A stretch of DNA of 6,344 nt, taken from assembly GCA_903870955.1 (NCBI GenBank), contig CAIQEX010000091.1:1-6344 (forward strand), given 5' to 3'. How positions within the stretch are numbered: position 1 is the first letter of the stretch; the number at the start of each line of letters is the position of its first letter. This document shows, one piece after another, positions 1-5,900 of the stretch. The notes under the pieces are model-generated. The model did no database searches and was not told the DNA's origin. It saw only the letters and a list, made by a program, of their open reading frames with translations. Source of the DNA: an uncultured beta proteobacterium (GTDB taxonomy: Bacteria; Pseudomonadota; Gammaproteobacteria; Burkholderiales; Burkholderiaceae_C). The translations under genes and the position numbers were made by a program.

Positions 1-146
1 CAGCTGCGAAGGGACGGATCATGGATGCTGACTTTGCGGCAGAAACATCCAATCTGAGCCGCGCTCAGATCCTGCAACAAGCTGGTACGGCCATGATTGC
101 GCAGGCCAACCAGTTGCCACAAGGTGTGCTGGCCTTGCTGCGTTAA
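1..146 (+). CDS. fliC: Flagellin copy 1, C-terminal fragment (5' end outside window)
   Basis: This is the last 47 complete codons of a flagellin gene, in frame from base 3 and ending with TAA at 144-146. The product is the extracellular filament subunit. The fragment contains the conserved C-terminal D1/D0 helix, including [20 protein letters not shown] and a terminus ending in ALLR, which packs into the filament core and is needed for export and polymerisation. By eye, 41 of 47 residues match the end of the complete flagellin at 2036-2881. The differences are mostly conservative (K/R, S/A, L/M, G/S, A/Q, R/K), while many codons differ synonymously, so this is an established paralogue and not a fresh duplication. 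A perfect 12-bp hairpin follows 15 bases after the stop, so the gene probably ends its own transcript. The identity as flagellin is clear; the symbol assigned to this copy is arbitrary. Confidence 0.95.
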   Translation, partial: AAKGRIMDADFAAETSNLSRAQILQQAGTAMIAQANQLPQGVLALLR

Positions 147-161
147 GTCAAATCGCGCTCC

Positions 162-195
162 GCAAAAGCCTGGATCATGTCCAGGCTTTTGCATT
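162..195 (+). terminator. Probable terminator of flagellin copy 1
   Basis: A perfect 12-bp inverted repeat, GCAAAAGCCTGG (162-173) and CCAGGCTTTTGC (181-192), encloses a 7-base loop. It begins 15 bases after the flagellin stop. The left arm carries AAAA and the right arm TTTT, followed by ATTTGT, so a U-rich stretch lies partly inside the stem and no long separate T-tract follows. It is best read as an intrinsic terminator that separates the abundant flagellin transcript from fliD. It could also protect the mRNA 3' end. Confidence 0.75.
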
Positions 196-279
196 TGTAG
201 GTGTTTTGCCCTGTAATTGGGGTCTTTTGCGAGGTCAAATTGATTTACAAGTATGGCTTGTGATTGATGCATTGAAGTC

Positions 280-285
280 AAGGAG
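280..285 (+). promoter_or_regulatory. Ribosome binding site that sets the GTG start of fliD
   Basis: AAGGAG lies 5 bases upstream of GTG at 291. The conserved FliD N-terminus (AISSPGLGSGLNIQ) begins directly after that GTG, so motif and protein agree on the start. In the rest of 196-290 I see no convincing sigma-28, sigma-54 or sigma-70 promoter. Confidence 0.85.
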
Positions 286-290
286 TTCAC

Positions 291-1736
291 GTGGCCATCT
301 CATCGCCCGGATTAGGAAGTGGATTGAACATTCAGTCCATCGTCAGCCAGTTGGTTGCCGTCGAGTCGCAGCCTGTGAAACTCTTGCAAAACAAGGGCGC
401 GGTACTCCAGACCAAGCTTTCGGTATTCGGTCAAATCAAATCTGAACTTTCGTCCATGCAGGACGCCGCGCAATCTTTGGTGGATGCCTCGACGTGGGAC
501 AGCAAGACCTTCACTTCAAACAATACCGGTGCTGTCACGGGCACGGCCACTTCCTCTGCGCTCGCCAGTTCGTTTTCGGTCGAGGTGAATAGCCTGGCGT
601 CGGGCCAGTCGCTTAAAACAGCGGGTGTGCCGGTCGGGACCCAGGTCACTTCAACAGGCACGCTGACTTTGCAGACCGGCACATGGGCAACTGACGGGAC
701 GTTTACCGCGGGTTCAGGAGCTGCCGTATCGATTGACGTGACCAACGGCGACGACCTCGCGACAATCGCTGCGAGCATCAACGCCAAGAAGGATACAACC
801 GGAGTTACCGCAACCGTGGTGAGCTCAAACGGTACCCAACAATTGCTGATTCGCGGTAGCAACACAGGCGCGGCGGCTGGCTTTCAGATAACTGCCTCAA
901 CTGGACTGGAGCAGTTTGGCTATGCCGCTGGTTCGGTGCTAACACCTGCCAATGGCAGCACGCCGGCGTTTTACGCGACGGTGGGTGCGATGACGCGAAC
1001 CCAGGTGGCTGCAGATGCATCGATCACCGTGGATGGCATCGCCGTAACCTCGGCTACCAACACGGTGTCGGACGCCATACCTGGCGTAACCTTGAACTTG
1101 CTGGCCAAGACGACGTCGGCAGCCCAAATCTCGGTGGATGTGGACAAGGCCGCCATCAAGGCCAAGATCCAGTCCTTTCAGGACGCCTATAACAAGCTCA
1201 ACACCGACTTGAAAGCGCAAACCAAATACGATTCCGCGACCAAAACCGGTGCCCCCTTGCTAGGTGACGGCACGACAACAGGCTTGCAAAGTATGTTGCG
1301 TTCGCTGGTGGCGTCCTCTGGGCCTGCAACGAGCACCATCAAGCGCCTGAGTGACTTGGGATTGCAGATTCAGGCCGATGGATCACTCAGCACCAATACG
1401 ACAAAACTGGATGCCGCGATGCAGGATCCCAATAACGTAAAGGCATTTTTTGCCACCAATTCCGGTACCGCTGCGACGAATGGAATTGCCAAGCGAATAT
1501 ATGACTTTGCTTTCGGTGCCAATGGAGTCGGCGGCTCGGTCAGCGCCCACAGCGCGGCGTTTCAGAAATCGATTGATCAAAACAATGCGTCTATTGATAG
1601 GTTCAATTCGCATATCGCTGATTACCAGAAACAATTGCTGGCCCAGTACACGCGACTCGACAGCAGTATGGCCCAGCTCAATAGCTTGAGTACCTTTGTC
1701 TCTCAACAGATAACGACTTGGAATAAGTCCAGTTGA
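291..1736 (+). CDS. fliD: Flagellar filament cap protein FliD (hook-associated protein 2)
   Basis: The product is 481 residues, a normal length for FliD. FliD forms the oligomeric cap at the distal end of the filament and helps exported flagellin fold and insert; in some species it also acts in adhesion. The N-terminal D0/D1 region is clear: SPGLGSGLNIQSIVSQLVAV at residues 5-24, followed by a helix rich in Q, K and S. The middle, about residues 85-240, is the Thr/Ser/Gly-rich beta domain expected of D2/D3. The C-terminal part, about 270-481, has the FliD_C pattern, including KIQSFQDAYNKLN near 291-303, and ends in the long helix DSSMAQLNSLSTFVSQQI. The GTG start is supported by AAGGAG at 280-285. 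The fliS and fliT chaperone genes that often follow fliD are absent; non-coding repeats begin 2 bases after the stop, and a terminator lies at 1894-1924. Expression as a separate unit from the flagellins is inferred. Confidence 0.96.
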   Translation: MAISSPGLGSGLNIQSIVSQLVAVESQPVKLLQNKGAVLQTKLSVFGQIKSELSSMQDAAQSLVDASTWDSKTFTSNNTGAVTGTATSSALASSFSVEVNSLASGQSLKTAGVPVGTQVTSTGTLTLQTGTWATDGTFTAGSGAAVSIDVTNGDDLATIAASINAKKDTTGVTATVVSSNGTQQLLIRGSNTGAAAGFQITASTGLEQFGYAAGSVLTPANGSTPAFYATVGAMTRTQVAADASITVDGIAVTSATNTVSDAIPGVTLNLLAKTTSAAQISVDVDKAAIKAKIQSFQDAYNKLNTDLKAQTKYDSATKTGAPLLGDGTTTGLQSMLRSLVASSGPATSTIKRLSDLGLQIQADGSLSTNTTKLDAAMQDPNNVKAFFATNSGTAATNGIAKRIYDFAFGANGVGGSVSAHSAAFQKSIDQNNASIDRFNSHIADYQKQLLAQYTRLDSSMAQLNSLSTFVSQQITTWNKSS

Positions 1737-1738
1737 AT

Positions 1739-1859
1739 ATGACCCCCACGCTTGTCACTGCGTGTACTGCGCTGCCCCCCGAGGGGGTGTGTTTTACCTT
1801 GGGGCGGCCCGGCGGTAAAACCATGACCCCCACGCTTGTCACTGCGTGTACTGCGCTGC
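1739..1859 (+). repeat. Pair of identical 37-bp direct repeats with intergenic hairpin element
   Basis: A 37-bp sequence beginning ATGACCCCCACGCTTGTC and ending in TACTGCGCTGC occurs at 1739-1775 and, identically, at 1823-1859, a period of 84 bases. Each copy can fold a small hairpin (CACGC with GCGTG, 1747-1751 and 1760-1764 in copy 1). Between the copies lie a CCCCC/GGGGG hairpin (1775-1779 with 1783-1787) and an 8-bp inverted repeat, GTTTTACC (1791-1798) with GGTAAAAC (1814-1821), around a GGGGCGGCCC core. The first copy plus spacer looks like a full unit; the second is only its left part. From memory it resembles a dispersed intergenic repeat of Comamonadaceae. It begins 2 bases after the fliD stop, and no coding capacity is seen. 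Confidence 0.8.
1791..1821. repeat. 8-bp inverted repeat flanking a GGGGCGGCCC core
   Basis: GTTTTACC at 1791-1798 pairs with GGTAAAAC at 1814-1821 around a 15-base G/C-rich loop. Its right arm ends one base before the second copy of the 37-bp repeat. The symmetric hairpin could act as a bidirectional transcription stop or could be the terminal structure of a non-autonomous repeat. No T-tract follows on the + strand, so a terminator call is not made here. Confidence 0.6.
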
Positions 1860-1893
1860 GAAATAACTAGCAATGCGCTCGAAGTGAACCCAA

Positions 1894-1924
1894 AAAGCCC
1901 CGTTTATCGGGGTTTAGTTTTTTT
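1894..1924 (+). terminator. Rho-independent terminator downstream of fliD
   Basis: The stem AAGCCCCG (1895-1902) pairs with CGGGGTTT (1908-1915) around the loop TTTAT, with one G-T wobble. AG and seven consecutive T (1918-1924) follow. This is a textbook intrinsic terminator. It lies 158 bases after the fliD stop and 112 bases before the second flagellin gene, so it should end fliD transcription and isolate the flagellin promoter. The repeat element therefore lies inside the fliD 3' untranslated region. Confidence 0.88.
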
Positions 1925-1932
1925 AGGGCCGG

Positions 1933-1967
1933 TGAACAATTAATCCAACACCCGGTTGAATTGTTCA
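1933..1967 (+). promoter_or_regulatory. Interrupted palindrome in the flagellin copy 2 upstream region
   Basis: TGAACAATT (1933-1941) and AATTGTTCA (1959-1967) form a perfect 9-bp inverted repeat. Within it CAAC (1946-1949) can pair with GTTG (1955-1958), giving a longer hairpin with a 4-base bulge and a 5-base loop. It lies between the fliD terminator and the flagellin start, 68 bases upstream of the ATG. It could be a DNA operator or, if transcription starts upstream of it, a stabilising 5' hairpin in the flagellin mRNA. There is no T-tract, so it is not a terminator. I could not identify a good sigma-28 promoter in 1925-2022, which leaves its relation to the transcription start open. Confidence 0.5.
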
Positions 1968-2035
1968 GCAGTTTCAGCTCCCTTCAAACCGTGTGGGTTG
2001 ATCCATCACGACACAATTTTTGAAGGAGTAATCCC

Positions 2036-2881
2036 ATGGCAATGACCATCAACACCAACATCATGTCGCTGAACGCGCAGCGCAATGCATCGTCGAATCA
2101 AGGCACGCTGGCGACTTCCATGCAAAGACTGTCTTCAGGTTTGCGTGTGAATAGTGCCAAAGACGATGCCGCCGGCCTGGCCATTGCCGACCGGATGAAT
2201 ACCCAGGTGCGGGGAATGAATGTGGCGATTCGCAACGCCAACGACGGCATCTCGCTGGCACAGGTTGCTGAAGGCGGCTTGGCCGTGGTGACCGACATTC
2301 TGCAGCGCATGCGGGAACTGTCAGTGCAGTCGGTCAACTCGACCAACACCTCGGCAGACATCTCAGCCTTGAATCAGGAATACGCGCAGCTGAGCCAGGA
2401 ACTGGCCCGCAACATGAGTTCCGTGCAGTTCAATGGCACATCGCTGTTCACCACCACATCTGACTTCACCTTCCAGGTGGGTGCAAACGTGGGTCAGACC
2501 GTGACCGTGGGTTCCGCCGACTTGGGCGTCGCCAGCGGTGCTATTACCGGCGTCCTGCCCAATTCGGGAGCCGCATCGAGTTTGGACCCATTGGTCAATG
2601 CCAATAACTCGGCCAACATTTCGGCGCTGGATGACGCGCTGGCTGCGGTGAACAGCTCACGTGCCACCTTGGGTGCTGTGCAGAGCCGCTTCTCGCAAAC
2701 CATTACCTATTTGCAAACAGCGGTCGAAAATCAGACTGCTGCCCGGGGTCGCATCATGGACGCCGACTTTGCAGCGGAAACCGCCAACCTCAGCCGCGCG
2801 CAGATTCTGCAGCAGGCAGGCACCGCTATGATTGCTCAGGCCAATCAGATGCCACAGTCAGTGCTTCAGTTATTGAAGTAA
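2036..2881 (+). CDS. fliC: Flagellin copy 2, short form (281 residues)
   Basis: This is the major filament protein, exported by the flagellar type III system and assembled under the FliD cap. The ATG is preceded by AAGGAG (2023-2028) with a 7-base spacer. The N-terminal D0/D1 region, about residues 1-140, contains NTNIMSLNAQRN, SSGLRVNSAKDDAAGLAIAD, LQRMRELSVQS and FNGTSLF. The C-terminal D1/D0 region, about 200-281, contains [32 protein letters not shown] and a terminus ending in LQLLK. The centre, about 141-200, is only some 60 residues, so the outer D2/D3 domains of enteric flagellins are missing. The flg22-type stretch (30-51) and the Toll-like receptor 5 contact helix (LQRMREL, 89-95) look conserved. 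Serines at 142, 160, 167, 177, 181, 182, 192 and 196 are candidate O-glycosylation sites, by analogy with the 282-residue Pseudomonas syringae flagellin. The glycosyltransferase gene starts 74 bases after the stop. Confidence 0.97.
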   Translation: MAMTINTNIMSLNAQRNASSNQGTLATSMQRLSSGLRVNSAKDDAAGLAIADRMNTQVRGMNVAIRNANDGISLAQVAEGGLAVVTDILQRMRELSVQSVNSTNTSADISALNQEYAQLSQELARNMSSVQFNGTSLFTTTSDFTFQVGANVGQTVTVGSADLGVASGAITGVLPNSGAASSLDPLVNANNSANISALDDALAAVNSSRATLGAVQSRFSQTITYLQTAVENQTAARGRIMDADFAAETANLSRAQILQQAGTAMIAQANQMPQSVLQLLK

Positions 2882-2899
2882 TGGCACTGTGATCGCTGC

Positions 2900-2925
2900 C
2901 GGCGTCCGAGCAGCTATCGGAGCCG
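2900..2925 (+). other. Intercistronic hairpin between flagellin and glycosyltransferase genes
   Basis: TCCGA (2905-2909) pairs with TCGGA (2917-2921) around a 7-base loop. CGGC (2900-2903) extends the stem by pairing with GCCG (2922-2925), leaving G2904 bulged. No T-run follows, so complete intrinsic termination is unlikely. A hairpin here could protect the 3' end of the abundant flagellin mRNA or allow partial read-through into the next gene. That role is inferred from position only. Confidence 0.45.
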
Positions 2926-2942
2926 CCGTGTAGAAAAATCTC

Positions 2943-2948
2943 AAGGAG
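2943..2948 (+). promoter_or_regulatory. Ribosome binding site that sets the TTG start of the glycosyltransferase
   Basis: AAGGAG lies 7 bases upstream of TTG at 2956, the same motif and spacing as at the flagellin start (2023-2028). The frame is closed upstream by TGA at 2890-2892, and no ATG or GTG occurs in frame between that stop and 2956. The next in-frame ATG, at 3079, would remove part of the conserved N-terminal region, so TTG is the best start. Confidence 0.75.
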
Positions 2949-2955
2949 TGTCCCG

Positions 2956-5900
2956 TTGAATACAGGTTGTATAGATATAGCGGGTAGCAAGCCTTGCCAA
3001 TTGAAAGTTGCCCTGGATTCCCAGCCCTATTACCTGGAGGCACCGGAAAGTGGGCGCAAGTCGCAGAGCGCCAACCTGATGCACAAGCTGTGCAGCGCGT
3101 TGAATGCCATGGGTTTTGACGCCTATCTGGAAAGCAGTGAGCCTTCGGGCGAACTGTGGACGCCGCTGTTGACGGAAGCCACCCGAGTAGCCCACTACAA
3201 AGCGGGAAAAAAGCCCATTGTGGTGTCGAACACCGAACCCTCCGGAAATCTCAAGGGTATCGGTCTGCAGGTGCGCTACCTGTTGGACAAGCCAGCCAAT
3301 GAAGCCGTTGAGCCGCGCCGCAGTGTTGCAACTCCGCTTAAATATGTGCAGTCGGCTATTCCCGTTGCACCTTATCGCGCCCTATTCATACCTGCGCTGG
3401 ACTTGGCATGGGTGGACGACGACAAATTGCTCTCCCACGCCGAGCGCAGCGGTCTGGCATATTTAAGTACGCAATATCTTGCGGCAGGCGGTGAGGCGCG
3501 CGATTTGGGTCCGGATGCTTTGGATCTTGCGTCCGACACCCTCAAGAGTGAAGTCGCCATTTGCTCTGCCTTGTGTCGGACCCGCGTGCTCTACGCGTTC
3601 GAACATTCCTGGTTGACGGACCTGGCCCGCTTGTGCGGCTGCCCGGTGGTGCTGATCCCCAACGCCTTTACGCTCAAGTCCCGCCCGAAGGGACTGGATG
3701 GGTTGAATAAAGCCGGTGTGGCTTGGGGTGAAAGTGCCGAAGAACTGGCTTGGGCGCAGGCTACCGTACTCGAATGGCGCGATCGCTACCAGAAGAGTGC
3801 CGATGCCTGGCCCCAAACCTTGATTGACTTTGTCCAGGAAACCCAGGAAGCCGCGCAGAAGTTGCCATTGGACGTGGCCTGGCCACAACTCAGCGTGGAT
3901 ACTCTGGACATACGCAACCTCACAGACAAAGAGCGGGGAGCGCGGGCAGACCGCAGCAAATACCGCCGTGTCAATGAACAATTCGAGCGCTGGAGCACGT
4001 TTTGTACCCTGCGCGAAGTGGACGCCGATATTTACGCGGAGCACCTGGCCTCTGGCAAATTGCCCGCTGTTTCGGTGCTGATTGACCAACGTGGCTTTTC
4101 TCTCGATTCCCTCGCGGACACGCTGGACAGCCTGGCAGAGTGCCTTTGGCGGCCCGCCAACGTCGTCATCGTGAGTGAGCAATCCGCACCGGAGGCGTTG
4201 GACACACAGGGCGAACTGCAGTGGTTGGTCTTGCCTGAGGCGCAACGTGGTGCCCTGGTGGCGGCGCTTGGTGCGCTCTCGGATTGGGTGCTATTGCTGC
4301 AGTCCGGAACCCGGTTGGCAGCGCAGAGTCTGGTCGAGTGGGGATTGGCTACCAGCGCCTTCCCACAAGCCCAGTTGATTTATGCCGACGAAGCCGTCTG
4401 GCAGGCGGATGCGCCCGCGCACTATCCTTCTTTCAAGCCCGACGCCAATATTGAGCTCCTGCGCTGCACCAATTATTTGGGCAATGCGCTGCTGGCCAGA
4501 ACGAGCGCTTGGGCGCAGGCGGAATTTCCTCTCTTCGACGGTGGCCTGTACGGTTATGCCCTGGCATTGCTGCAGCGCCAGGGGCGCTCTGCGCTGGGGC
4601 ATATCGATACGGTTTTGACTTACGCGACGGGCGTGCTCTCGCAACAAGCCGAGTCGCAGGAGTTCAACGCCTGCAGCCGCCAGTTGTTGAATCAGGGGCT
4701 CGCAAAACAGGTTCGCCCGCTAGAGCGTCTGGGCAACTGGTTGGTTGAGTACCCGGCGCCAGGGTCAGCCCGCGTGAGTCTGGTCGTGCCCACGGGAATA
4801 CAAACCGGATATTTGCGCACCTTGTTGGAGTCCTTGAAGCGCGACCCCGAACCCGCACTCTCGGAAGTGGTCCTGGTTTGCCAGGAGCAGCATCTGGAAG
4901 AGGTGGAATATGCCTTGGCCAGTGTCGAGCTGACATTGCCGGTGCGCTTGGTTCATCTGGAGGGCGAAACATACAACCATGCCGCTGCACTGAATGCTGG
5001 CGTGGCAGCGGCGACCGGTGATTTCATCTTGGTATGCGACGACGATATCGAGGTGTTGCATGCAGGCTGGCTCAGCCCCTTGTTGGGGATTGCCAGTCAG
5101 GCGGACGTGGGGTGCGTGGCACCTCGCCTGATGTCAAACCGCGGTGCCGATGCCCGCGTCAGTGGCGGGCCGCTGGTGCTGGGTGTCAACAATTGCGCTG
5201 CACCCTACAACGGCGAGATCGGCCTGTTGGACGAGTGCGGCGTGCATTCCCGCCTGCAATTGAGTCAGGACGTCAGTGCCGTGGCGGGACATTTCTTTTT
5301 GTTTCGCAAGGCCGATTGGGCCGCAGTCCATGGCTTTGATGGGGTGAATTTTGCCCAATGGCACACCGTGCTCGATTTTTGTCTGCGCCTGGGCAAAGCG
5401 GGCAAGCGCCATGTGTGGACACCCCTGACCAGTGTCCTGCACCAAGGTGGAAAAACGGTGGAGAGCTTGATGCGTGACACGCGCATCAAGTTGAAGTTTG
5501 TCGATTCCGACCTGACCGAGCGGGATAACTTGCTGCGCCTCTGGGCCAATGAATTGGCTAACGACCCCTGCTACAACCGGCATCTATCGTTGTTTCGCCT
5601 GTTCGATGTTGAAAACACCATCGTGGTGGACTGGCAGCCCCGCCGCAAGGATCGGCCGCGTGTCCTGGCCTGTCCACTCACCAGTGGCGCGGGTCAGTAC
5701 CGGATCGTCGAGCCTCTGAATGCCCTGCAGGATTCTGGCTTGGCTCAGACCTGCGCCATCATCCCGTTTAAGCGCCGCGAGTCGCGCGTGCTGCAGCCAC
5801 TGGAATTGGTGCGGGCCGCGCCGGATCGTTTGATCCTGCAACATTCGGTGGACGATGCACAACTGGGTTTGATTGAAAAATACCGCCTGGCACTGCCCGG

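Noticed and set aside
216..234. Sigma-54-like promoter with GGGG and TTTTGC upstream of fliD
   Set aside because: The GG and GC dinucleotides are 10 positions apart rather than the required 12, and the other consensus bases are missing.
206..445. 79-codon open frame on the plus strand overlapping the start of fliD
   Set aside because: It is out of frame with fliD, has no clear ribosome site, and its second half is simply the alternate reading of the conserved FliD N-terminus.
431..865. 144-codon open frame on the minus strand
   Set aside because: It is antisense to the fliD coding region; the Val/Ala/Pro-rich translation reflects reverse reading of Thr/Ser codons.
1739..1859. CRISPR array
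   Set aside because: There are only two repeat copies with one structured spacer, and the repeat plus spacer looks like a dispersed intergenic element.
1913..1935. Sigma-28-like promoter TTTAGTTT followed by GCCGGTGA
   Set aside because: Each half matches the consensus at about 6 of 8 positions, but the spacing is 7 bases instead of about 11, and the first half is part of the terminator stem and T-tract.
1967..1995. Second possible sigma-28 promoter, AGCAGTTT with ACCGTGTG downstream
   Set aside because: Only the GTTT and CCG cores match and the spacing is off; not enough to call.
2881..2892. Mini-frame ATG GCA CTG TGA overlapping the flagellin stop codon (TAATG)
   Set aside because: It is three codons long and has no conserved feature; it could at most affect translational coupling, for which there is no evidence here.
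3463..4245. 260-codon open frame on the minus strand
   Set aside because: It lies wholly antisense to the glycosyltransferase frame, whose motifs are continuous across it. The antisense translation shows no recognisable family and is a product of G/C-rich codon structure.
5134..5583. 149-codon open frame on the minus strand
   Set aside because: It is antisense to the well-conserved second GT2 domain and shows no domain or plausible ribosome site of its own.
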